A stretch of 64,000 nucleotides of DNA from contig NZ_VOSM01000001.1 in the NCBI RefSeq assembly GCF_007997015.1, positions 558,001 through 622,000 of the forward strand, written 5' to 3'. This DNA comes from Lujinxingia vulgaris. Its GTDB lineage: Bacteria > Myxococcota_A > Bradymonadia > Bradymonadales > Bradymonadaceae. Below, piece by piece: positions 52,645 to 60,786 of this stretch. Every line of letters starts with the position of its first letter. Positions within the stretch are counted from its first letter, which is position 1. The translations under genes were made by a program, and so were the position numbers. A model generated the notes under the pieces. It ran no database searches, had not been told where the DNA came from, and saw nothing but the letters and a program-made list of their open reading frames with translations.

Positions 52645-52928
52645 AAGCGGTGATGATTACCTACAATGAGGTGCTCTCGGAGCGCCTGATTCACCTGCTC
52701 GATGAGCTGGAGCTGCGCGGCTTTACGCGCTGGAACGGCGTGCAGGGCCGCGGCACCACCACCGGTGAGCCGCATATGGGGAACCATATCTGGCCCTCGC
52801 TTAACGGGGCGATGTACGTGGTCGTGGAAGATGAGCAGCTCGACGCTCTGCTCGATGCGCTTGCCGAACTCGACTCCCAGGGGCGAGGACTGCGGGCCTT
52901 TGTGAGCCCGGTGGAGAAGGCGATTTAA
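52641..52928 (+). CDS. PII-like protein encoded with the RND pump
   Basis: The 95-residue protein has the ferredoxin-like alpha/beta pattern of PII and PII-like proteins: KAVMITYNEVLSERLIHLLD, ELELRGFTRWNGVQGRG, PHMGNHIWPSLNGAMYVVVE and LDALLDALAELDSQGRGLRA. The VQGRGTTTGEPHMG loop sits where GlnB has its T-loop, but the uridylylated Tyr is lacking. It starts with GTG (GGAGGTATGAC upstream), overlapping the pump stop by four bases (GTGA). Similar PII-like genes are known at the end of some RND operons; the role may be to sense a nucleotide or metal and adjust the pump. That is inference. Confidence 0.75.
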   Translation: MKAVMITYNEVLSERLIHLLDELELRGFTRWNGVQGRGTTTGEPHMGNHIWPSLNGAMYVVVEDEQLDALLDALAELDSQGRGLRAFVSPVEKAI

Positions 52929-53072
52929 GGGTTTTTTGGGGGGGGATCGCCCCTGGGGGGGAGGCCCGGGCTGTCATCGCGCGTGAAGGTGCGCTAATTT
53001 AAAAGCATCGTGAATCGATTGCGGGTGCCACGTTGTGATGGCGATGGCCACGACCTTCTCCGGGGATTGTTT

Positions 53073-53603
53073 ATGCAGATGCTGCGCAGGGTGTTGATCA
53101 CGTCGTTTTTTGCGATGGCGTTTTTGGCGACAGGTTTTGCTTCTACTGCCTCTGCCCAGACGCCCGACTTCAGCGGCAGCTACGTGCTCGATGAGGCGGC
53201 AAGCGACGACTTTCTGGCGGCCTTTGAGCCGACGCTCGAAGAGATGAACCCCATCAAACGCGCGCTGGCCCGGCGCTACCTCAAAAAGAGCGATGGCCCT
53301 GATACGCGCATGCGCATCGAGCAGAGCGAGGAGACCTTTACCGTGCAGGGCGAAGATCGCACCCCGGTGGCGATTCCCCTCTCTGGCGAGCGCATCTCGC
53401 GGGAGGGAGAAGACGGCAAGACGGTGCACTTTACCGCCGGGCTGCGCGGTGAGGTGGTGCGTGTGACGATGCTCACCGAAGGCGGCCCCTTCCGCACCGA
53501 CTACCGCATGCTGGACGACGGGCGTATGGAGATCCGCGTGCGCCTGGAGAATGAACATCTGCCGCTTCCGGTGACCTACAGGCTGGTGTATCGGGCGCAG
53601 TGA
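53073..53603 (+). CDS. Small secreted protein, lipocalin-like pattern
   Basis: The product, about 176 residues from the ATG at 53073, has a signal peptide (MLRRVLITSFFAMAFLATGF, ending near STASAQ). The mature part starts PDFSGSYVLDEAASDDFLAA, an F-S-G-x-[YW] start typical of small secreted beta-sandwich or lipocalin-like domains. Helix and strand stretches follow, including MRIEQSEETFTVQGEDR, AIPLSGERISREGEDGKTVH, GEVVRVTMLTEGGPF and FRTDYRMLDDGRMEIRVRLE. No catalytic motif is visible. It stands alone between the efflux operon and a converging gene, separated by a terminator. A longer frame from 53010 exists but would put extra residues before the signal. Confidence 0.7.
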   Translation: MQMLRRVLITSFFAMAFLATGFASTASAQTPDFSGSYVLDEAASDDFLAAFEPTLEEMNPIKRALARRYLKKSDGPDTRMRIEQSEETFTVQGEDRTPVAIPLSGERISREGEDGKTVHFTAGLRGEVVRVTMLTEGGPFRTDYRMLDDGRMEIRVRLENEHLPLPVTYRLVYRAQ

Positions 53604-53641
53604 TGGGAGGGTTTTTCTCCATGCAAGTATCTGACTTTAAA

Positions 53642-53675
53642 TGAAAAAAAGCCCCCGGGACGGGGGCTTTTTTTG
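53642..53675. terminator. Bidirectional intrinsic terminator
   Basis: Arms GCCCCC and GGGGGC enclose GGGA-type loop bases. An A-run (AAAAAAA) precedes and a T-run (TTTTTTT) follows. It separates two converging genes. The 17-base core at 53651-53667 recurs exactly at 58494-58510. Confidence 0.9.
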
Positions 53676-53691
53676 TGGGCGCGTGAAGGGC

Positions 53692-55206
53692 TCAGTAGGT
53701 CTCGACCATCGGGTTTCGCATGAGCACATGGCGTTGACCGGGAGATGTCTTCTTTTGAGTGAACGCGTCGCTGGAGGGCAGGGTCCAGAACATGGTGTTG
53801 TCCCCACCACCGCGGTAGGCGCATTCGTCGGCGCTCAAAATGCCATTGAAGTTCGTATCGTAGCTTATCGTGCACTGGGGCGTGTCGTGGATGGGATCGA
53901 AGTTCATGCCATCGAGCTCGGTGGTGTGAAAGAGCCCCAGGTAGTGGCCCATCTCGTGGGCCATGACGTGCCCCGCCAGCTGTGGATCCTCGAAGATGAG
54001 GTAGCCAGCCACGCCGACACCCGAGCGCGAGAGTCCGGGCCAGGAGGGGATGCCGGGGATGCCGCACGAGGCTCCCAGGAGGCCGCCCGAGGCGAAGTGG
54101 CTGGCGATGACGAGGTTGACCCCCGGTAGCGTGGTCTCACTCAAGGCGTCGCGCATGTTGGCGCACATTGAATCGACGCCCTGGGGAACGCTCAAGGCGC
54201 GGGCGTGACCCTCCGCGAGGTTCTGGTAGGTGACGCGATGGATGTTGATGCGTTTGCGCGCGTAGAGCGAGCGCAGCTCACGCAGGGCCAGCTGAAAGTT
54301 GGTGTCGTAGGGCGCGTTATCAGCGTCGACCAGGGTGTCGTCGGCGAACCAGAGGTTGACCTGAAGACGCGCGCCACGCGGCTCACGAGGCAGGCGCTTG
54401 ACCAGCACCGAGGCGCGCACCTCGGTGGGCCAGGTCGTCGTGAACTGCAGGCCGTACTCGCCAGCGAGAAGGGTGAGGTCGGGGGTGTTATGAAGGTAGA
54501 TCACAAGCTGTCCGCCGCTTTCCCGGGGGAACACCTTGATGCGATCGTTCTCCGGGGCCTCGGCGTCGAAGATGAAACGATCTCGGGGATCGAATACGCG
54601 CTGCAGCGTAAGGCCGTCGCGGGAGGAGGCTGCCTCGATAACGACGAACGCCGAGGAGACGCCGGCGGGAAGCTCGAAGGCGGCCTGCGTAAGATCGCCG
54701 GCGCGCACCTCGCGCTCAAAGAGCGGGAGGTGTTCGGTGTGGTCCTCAAACTCCGGCTCCTGGCAGCGACCTTTCAAGCCGCATATATGCCAGAGCCCGC
54801 AGTCGGCGTCATTTTCGCAAGCTTGAATGTCCTCGCGAGGGCCGCAGTCGGCGCAGTCGCTGCCGGGGCTACACAGGGGAAAGGATTGCTGTCCGGAGCC
54901 GTCATTACACACGCCATCATGGGCATGAGGGCAGGTGTTGTCGCATACCGGCGCCACAGAAAGTGGCGCGGTCGGTGCTTCGCCGGCAAAGCGCTCACCG
55001 CAGTCGTTGCAGTCGGTGCCGTATTCGCAGTTGTCGAAGGCCGCCCCGGCGCCGCCGTCGTCGCAGACTCCGTCGTTGGCGGTGAGGCAGGTGCTCTCGC
55101 AGAGCGCAGGCCCCTGTGCATCGCCCAGGCCGCAGCTCGCATGTACCAGTAACACCCACAGCCCGAAGGCGATGATCGCAGGAAAGTGTCGATCGTCTGT
55201 GCTCAT
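53692..55206 (-). CDS. Secreted zinc metalloprotease (metzincin-type) with Cys-rich N-terminal modules
   Basis: The 504-residue product has a signal sequence (IIAFGLWVLLVHASC, possible lipobox HASC). Two LNR/EGF-like Cys modules follow: CESTCLTANDGVCDDGG with DNCEYGTDCNDCGE, and CDNTCPHAHDGVCNDGS with LCSPGSDCADCG. A beta-sandwich-like middle comes next. The catalytic domain has the zinc motif HEMGHYLGLFH (HExxHxxGxxH, metzincin) followed by TTELDGMNFDPIHDTPQC and a Met-turn-like NPM near the C-terminus. Pappalysin- or leishmanolysin-like relatives fit. The ATG at 55206 follows AGGTGG; a longer start at 55272 is not supported. It converges on the small secreted protein gene. Confidence 0.85.
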   Translation of the reverse strand: MSTDDRHFPAIIAFGLWVLLVHASCGLGDAQGPALCESTCLTANDGVCDDGGAGAAFDNCEYGTDCNDCGERFAGEAPTAPLSVAPVCDNTCPHAHDGVCNDGSGQQSFPLCSPGSDCADCGPREDIQACENDADCGLWHICGLKGRCQEPEFEDHTEHLPLFEREVRAGDLTQAAFELPAGVSSAFVVIEAASSRDGLTLQRVFDPRDRFIFDAEAPENDRIKVFPRESGGQLVIYLHNTPDLTLLAGEYGLQFTTTWPTEVRASVLVKRLPREPRGARLQVNLWFADDTLVDADNAPYDTNFQLALRELRSLYARKRINIHRVTYQNLAEGHARALSVPQGVDSMCANMRDALSETTLPGVNLVIASHFASGGLLGASCGIPGIPSWPGLSRSGVGVAGYLIFEDPQLAGHVMAHEMGHYLGLFHTTELDGMNFDPIHDTPQCTISYDTNFNGILSADECAYRGGGDNTMFWTLPSSDAFTQKKTSPGQRHVLMRNPMVETY

Positions 55207-55388
55207 CGCGCCACCTTGCCAGAAGAGTGTGAGCCGGAGCCGCATGACGCCAGCAGGCTGCTGAAAAAACACGTGTCGCGAAGATTCATCATATCCAGCT
55301 CAACCCATAACTCGACATCAGGTGGACGTGTGCCAGACCTTAGGGCAAGAGCGCCGAACAGGGAAACGAAGACCACACAGAGGACAGT

Positions 55389-55417
55389 TTGAGCAATTGT
55401 GTTTCGGAGGCTATTCT
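55389..55417 (+). promoter_or_regulatory. Promoter of the EEP-family gene
   Basis: TTGAGC (55389-55394) and TATTCT (55412-55417) are 17 bases apart. Start would be near 55424, with a leader of about 68 bases. It lies in the 285-base divergent gap between the metalloprotease and this gene; I see nothing else there. Confidence 0.6.
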
Positions 55418-55491
55418 GAACAGGTGCTACCTACACCTACATGGTTTGGGATCATGCCTTTCCCCGAGCCTCTTGCGCGAAAGGAATGCGG

Positions 55492-56697
<1,206 letters not shown>

Positions 56698-56796
56698 GAT
56701 ACGTCGAAACACCTCGTAACATCTCGCAGGCTGACGCCGGCCGCGCGCCGGTTGTAGACTCCTCCACAGCACTTTTCGCTACAACTGAATCAATTT

Positions 56797-56816
56797 GCGT
56801 CGCGCTACAGCGACGC
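56797..56816. promoter_or_regulatory. Inverted repeat just before the carboxypeptidase-regulatory-like lipoprotein gene
   Basis: GCGTCGC and GCGACGC are perfect 7-base arms around GCTACA, ending 16 bases before the ATG at 56833. The gene has no Shine-Dalgarno sequence. A TTGCGT (56795-56800) and TGTAAA (56819-56824) at 18 bases overlap the repeat, so it could be an operator or, if transcribed, a hairpin over the start. Confidence 0.5.
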
Positions 56817-56832
56817 GCTGTAAAAACGTTTT

Positions 56833-58455
56833 ATGAAGAACGCACGATGGATGGTGTGTGCCGCGTTGGGGTTGGTCTTTGCGCAGGCCTGCGGAGGTTG
56901 CTCCGACGCCGCCGGCCCCGGCGAGGTCTGTGATCCGGAGGTGGCGGAGCCCTGTGAGGGAAGCGACTTTGCGCTGGAGTGCCGGGCCGACGCCGAAGGC
57001 ACGAACCGCTGCCTGCACCCCGATGGCGGGCGTTGCGACACCGACGAAGACCCCTCGCTCTGTGGGCCCAACGCCAGCTGCCTGGTGCCGGACGATGGTG
57101 AGGGGGCGCGCTGCCTGCTGAGTGAAGCCGCCGCCTGCGACCGCGCCGACGACCTGTGCGCCCCGGGCCTGGTCTGCGAGGCGACCGAGAGCGGCGAAGA
57201 TCGCTGCCACACCGCGCTCTATGTGCAGGGGCAGGTCTTTGATTCGGCCACCCTTGATGCCATCGAGGGCGCGCAGATCATCGCCTTCAACGAAGAGGGA
57301 AGCGCGCTGAGCGACGTCTCGGTGAGCGACGCGGCGGGCACCTACCGCCTGCAGATCCCCGCGCTTCGCGATGCGGAGGGCGCGCCCGTGCAGCAGTTCT
57401 TTACGCTGCGCGGCAGCGCCGCCGACTTCCAGACCTTCCCCGGCGGCCTGCGCACCGCGCTGCCGATCGACGCGACCACCGCGGTGGTCGACGCCGAAGA
57501 CGGCGGACTTGTCATCGACACCGCCCAGACCGATGTGGCGCTCCTGCAGCTTCCCGAGGATGAGCAGGGCTTCTCGTCGATCAGCGGCCGGGTGGACATT
57601 GACGGCGGCCTGGGCGGAGTGCTCGTCGTGGCCGAGAGCAACCCGGACACCGGCATCAGCGGCGTCTCGGCGCGTGACGGGGCGTTTACGATCTTCAACG
57701 TGCCCCCTGGCGAGTATCAGCTGCGCGGCTACATCGCCGGCACCCAGGTGGAGCCCGAGCAGGTGACGATGGCCGACGCGGCCGTCGAAGACGTGGTGCT
57801 CACCGAGTCGGCCGAGGGCCTCAAAGACGTCAGCGGCCAGATTCAGATCGTGGCGGCCTCCGGCGGCCTGCAGAGCTCGGTGGTCTTTGTGGTCGCCTCC
57901 ACCTTCGACGAGACCTCGGTGCGCGGCGAGGTGCCCGCCGGCCTGCGCGCGCCGCGCAGCGGCGCGCCCAACGTCGACGGCGCCTGGACCATCGAAGGCG
58001 TGCCCGCCGGCGACTACTACGTGCTCGCCGGCTTTGAGAACGACGAGCTTGTACGCGACCCCGACGAGGGCATCGCTGGCACCGAGCTCGTGCGCACCAC
58101 CATTGAAGCCGGCCAGGGTAGCTTTGAGGTGACGCCCTCCTTCAAGGTCACCGCCGCCCTCGACACCGTCAGCCCCGGCGCCGAGGGCCCCGAAGGTCTC
58201 AGCGAGCCCCCCACGCTCACCTGGGGCCCGGCCAGCAACGCCCAGAGCTACAATGTGGTCGTCTTCAACGCCTACGGCGACATCGTCTGGGAGGCCAACG
58301 ACATCCCCCCCGCCGGCGGCAGCGCCAACCTCAGCGTCGCCTACGAGGGCCCTTTCGAGGACGGGATGTACTACCAGTTCCGCGCCACGGCCTACCGCGC
58401 CGACTCGGCGATCGCGACCACCGAAGATCTGCGGGGCGTGTTTTTTAAGCAGTGA
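56833..58455 (+). CDS. Lipoprotein with Cys-rich N-terminus and carboxypeptidase-regulatory-like domains
   Basis: The 540-residue product has a lipoprotein-type signal (MVCAALGLVFAQACGGC). About 110 residues of Cys-rich sequence follow, with short loops (e.g. CEGSDFALECRADAEG, CAPGLVCEATESGEDRC). Then come beta-sandwich repeats of the carboxypeptidase-regulatory (CarboxypepD_reg) type: YVQGQVFDSATLDAIEGAQI, AAGTYRLQIPALRDAEGAPV, SSISGRVDIDGGLGGVLVVA, DGAFTIFNVPPGEYQLRGYI and GAWTIEGVPAGDYYVLAGFE. A fibronectin-like end (PPTLTWGPASNAQSYNVVVF) closes it. Such domains bind carbohydrate or peptide on the surface. No enzyme motif is seen. A bidirectional terminator follows. Confidence 0.85.
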   Translation: MKNARWMVCAALGLVFAQACGGCSDAAGPGEVCDPEVAEPCEGSDFALECRADAEGTNRCLHPDGGRCDTDEDPSLCGPNASCLVPDDGEGARCLLSEAAACDRADDLCAPGLVCEATESGEDRCHTALYVQGQVFDSATLDAIEGAQIIAFNEEGSALSDVSVSDAAGTYRLQIPALRDAEGAPVQQFFTLRGSAADFQTFPGGLRTALPIDATTAVVDAEDGGLVIDTAQTDVALLQLPEDEQGFSSISGRVDIDGGLGGVLVVAESNPDTGISGVSARDGAFTIFNVPPGEYQLRGYIAGTQVEPEQVTMADAAVEDVVLTESAEGLKDVSGQIQIVAASGGLQSSVVFVVASTFDETSVRGEVPAGLRAPRSGAPNVDGAWTIEGVPAGDYYVLAGFENDELVRDPDEGIAGTELVRTTIEAGQGSFEVTPSFKVTAALDTVSPGAEGPEGLSEPPTLTWGPASNAQSYNVVVFNAYGDIVWEANDIPPAGGSANLSVAYEGPFEDGMYYQFRATAYRADSAIATTEDLRGVFFKQ

Positions 58456-58483
58456 GATGCGCGTCGAGATAGCGTCGCGATGA

Positions 58484-58517
58484 ATGAAAAAACGCCCCCG
58501 GGACGGGGGCGTTTTTT
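58484..58517. terminator. Bidirectional intrinsic terminator
   Basis: Arms CGCCCCC and GGGGGCG with an A-run before and a T-run after stop transcription from both converging genes. The core GCCCCCGGGACGGGGGC is identical to that at 53651-53667. Confidence 0.9.
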
Positions 58518-58606
58518 GTTGGTGTAGAGAGCAGATAAAAGGGCGGATGGTGCCGGTTGTTTGCGGTGACGTCTCAGCCTGCCACCACCTTCGAACCCAA
58601 AAACAC

Positions 58607-59305
58607 TCATTCAGACATAGAGTTTTGCCCGAACGTACACTGCTCACGCAGCGGACATTTCGAGCAATGCGCCTTGCGCGCGCAGATCTCCCGCGTGAAA
58701 TCGAGTAGGGCGTAGCCGAACGTGCGCGGCTCATAGTCGTGGTCGAAGAGCTGTTCGACCAACTTAAGGAACCAGCGTTTGCGACGGGTCTCGCCATCCT
58801 TTTCAAACCCAAAGAAGCGCGCCAGCAGACGCACGACGTTGGCATCCACGAAAGAAGCGTGTTTGTTGCGATGCAGCGCCTGAAAGGCTCCCGCGACATA
58901 GGGACCCACACCAGGGAGCTCGCGAATCTCGTCGGTGGAGTCGGGAACGACGCCATCGGTTTTAGCGAGAGCCGCCCCAAGCTCACGAAGGTATTTCGCC
59001 CGCCATGCCAGGCCGAGCGAATAAATCGCCTCAGCGACCTCTTCTTCGGAGGCATCGCCGAGACTCGCTGGCGAGTTAAAGCGCGCAAAAAACACGTTTC
59101 GTTCGTCCGCCACGGTTTCAGCGCGTGTTCGCTGCAGCAGGACCTCGGTCACGAGAAGGCGCCACTCTTCATCCGGAGCGCGCCAGGGGAAGTTGTGGTC
59201 GTCTTCGGACCACCAGTCGACAATCTGTGTCTGGACGAACTTCCAAACCTGTGAATCCACAACGATTTCGGCCAAAACTTCTTGCCTTGTTAGAGAAGGG
59301 CACAA
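58607..59305 (-). CDS. HhH-GPD DNA glycosylase with 4Fe-4S motif (MutY/Mig-like, probable mismatch glycosylase)
   Basis: The 232-residue protein has the HhH-GPD core: WWSEDDHNFPWRAPDEEW, TEVLLQRTRAETV, the hairpin ELPGVGPYVAGAFQAL and the catalytic-Asp strand ASFVDANVVRLLARFFG (Asp near residue 154). A C-terminal Cys cluster CARKAHCSKCPLREQC (C-x5-C-x2-C-x5-C) should hold a 4Fe-4S cluster. The chain is 232 residues and lacks the MutY C-terminal A-recognition domain; Mig-type T/G mismatch glycosylases are of this length and sit beside cytosine methyltransferases. Tyr136 matches the Tyr of Mig and of some MutY proteins, so a MutY-type enzyme cannot be excluded. The start is a weak TTG at 59305; a GTG at 59260 is possible. 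Confidence 0.85.
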   Translation of the reverse strand: MCPSLTRQEVLAEIVVDSQVWKFVQTQIVDWWSEDDHNFPWRAPDEEWRLLVTEVLLQRTRAETVADERNVFFARFNSPASLGDASEEEVAEAIYSLGLAWRAKYLRELGAALAKTDGVVPDSTDEIRELPGVGPYVAGAFQALHRNKHASFVDANVVRLLARFFGFEKDGETRRKRWFLKLVEQLFDHDYEPRTFGYALLDFTREICARKAHCSKCPLREQCTFGQNSMSE

Positions 59306-59320
59306 CGGCTACTAACGCCT

Positions 59321-59337
59321 GCTTGTCGGCGACAAGC
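59321..59337. promoter_or_regulatory. Perfect inverted repeat in the glycosylase/methyltransferase divergent gap
   Basis: GCTTGTCGGCGACAAGC has two 7-base arms around GGC. A second inverted repeat CTCGCC (59452-59457) / GGCGAG (59467-59472) lies further in. Both sit in the 280-base gap (59306-59585) and are candidates for autoregulation of the methyltransferase. I see no convincing promoter and no gene in the gap. Confidence 0.55.
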
Positions 59338-59585
59338 ACTGTACGAATGGCTCTCGTCGGGCTATACGAATGCGCAGGTTGTCCGGCCGAAAACGACGAT
59401 GCCGGCAACCGATGTCTGAAAGATATACGGAACGGGCGTGTAGTAAATTTCCTCGCCGGCCTTAAAGGCGAGCCTAACTTTTCTGTTCAACTATTGAGGA
59501 CGGCGCTGTTTTTCCGACCGTCAACGATATCCGCCCAATCCTGCGAGTTGTCGCCTACCCATCGCTGTCCGGACAGGAGAGCCCT

Positions 59586-60782
59586 ATGAATGCGTTCAAA
59601 GACAAAAACTTCCGCTTTATCGATCTCTTCGCCGGTATCGGCGGAATCCGGATCGCGTTTGAACGCCAGGGGGGGAGATGCGTCATGACCTCCGAGATCG
59701 ACAAATGGGCGAGGGAGACATATAGGGCATATTTTAATGATCCAGATGGGCATGTGTTTAATGAAGATATCACAAGTATAGAACCTGACGATGTTCCAGA
59801 TCATGATGTGTTGACAGGCGGGTTTCCTTGCCAGCCCTTCTCGCTGGCCGGGGTCGCAAAGAAAAACTCCCTGGGACGTGCCCACGGATTCGATGATCCA
59901 AATAAAGGTAATTTGTTTTTCTATATACAGCGGATATTAAAAGAAAAAAAGCCCCGGGCTTTTCTGCTAGAGAATGTCAAAAACTTACGTTCTCACGATA
60001 AGGGGAGGACCTGGAAAGTAATCCAGGCACTGTTGTCTGAAGCAGGATATGTTTTTACCGATCAAACCATAGACGCCGCACGGGTCGTTCCCCAGCATCG
60101 AGAACGAATATTTATCGTAGGTTTCAACCGTGAGCACTTCGACTTGCCAGAGTATCTTGATTGGAGCGGTTTTTGGGACGAGGTTGAACAAGGGTTGGTG
60201 ATTGAAAAAACTCGACTTCGCAAAAGATATTCAAAAAGCGTAGATGAAACGATAGTTGAATGGCCCCTGGTTAAATATATCCTTGAGCCGCATGAGAATG
60301 TTCCGGAGAAATATACCCTCACACCGAATCTCTGGCGTTATTTGCGAGAATATAAGGCAAAGCATCAGGCGCTCGGAAATGGCTTTGGGTGTAGTGTGTT
60401 TACTGGTGAAGAACGCTATACCCGAACCATAAGTGCACGTTATTATAAGGATGGGTCTGAGGTTTTAATTAATCAGGGAGAAAAGAAGCGACCGAGGCGG
60501 CTGACACCCTACGAGTCAGCTCAGCTTCAAGGGTTTCCCGAAGATTTCCTCAGAATGTTTAACCGAGAAGATGACGGCTATTTTCAACCGGTAAGCGATA
60601 CGCAGGCTTATAAGCAATTTGGCAACAGTGTCTGCGTGCCCGTCGTCACTGCCATCGCTAAAACGATGGACCGCTACCTGCGCGAACCCGAACTGTTGAA
60701 ACAACTTCCGCACGCTGCCCCCCCGGAAGAACAGCTTCAGCTAGATGGCATCCCCTCTTTAATGGCGCAGATTGGACGTTGA
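59586..60782 (+). CDS. DNA (cytosine-5-)-methyltransferase, Dcm-like
   Basis: The enzyme methylates C5 of cytosine in a short target. The 398 residues carry the m5C motifs: I FIDLFAGIGG (12-20), IV GGFPCQPFSLAG with catalytic Cys82, VI LLENVKNL, VIII QHRERIFIVGF and X QFGNSVCVPV. The region before motif IX, KHQALGNGFG to YTRTISARYYKDGSEVLINQ and RPRRLTPYESAQLQGFP, and the SDTQAYKQFGNSV end are close to E. coli Dcm, which targets CCWGG. The recognition site here is therefore plausibly CCWGG-like but unproven. Codon use is visibly more AT-rich than in the neighbours. AGGAGAGCCCT precedes the ATG. It converges with the operon at 60787. Confidence 0.94.
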   Translation: MNAFKDKNFRFIDLFAGIGGIRIAFERQGGRCVMTSEIDKWARETYRAYFNDPDGHVFNEDITSIEPDDVPDHDVLTGGFPCQPFSLAGVAKKNSLGRAHGFDDPNKGNLFFYIQRILKEKKPRAFLLENVKNLRSHDKGRTWKVIQALLSEAGYVFTDQTIDAARVVPQHRERIFIVGFNREHFDLPEYLDWSGFWDEVEQGLVIEKTRLRKRYSKSVDETIVEWPLVKYILEPHENVPEKYTLTPNLWRYLREYKAKHQALGNGFGCSVFTGEERYTRTISARYYKDGSEVLINQGEKKRPRRLTPYESAQLQGFPEDFLRMFNREDDGYFQPVSDTQAYKQFGNSVCVPVVTAIAKTMDRYLREPELLKQLPHAAPPEEQLQLDGIPSLMAQIGR

Positions 60783-60786
60783 GTGT

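Noticed and set aside
59125-59589. A plus-strand frame between the glycosylase and methyltransferase
   Set aside because: It overlaps the start of the minus-strand glycosylase. It has no ribosome-binding site or recognisable domain and ends inside the methyltransferase start region.
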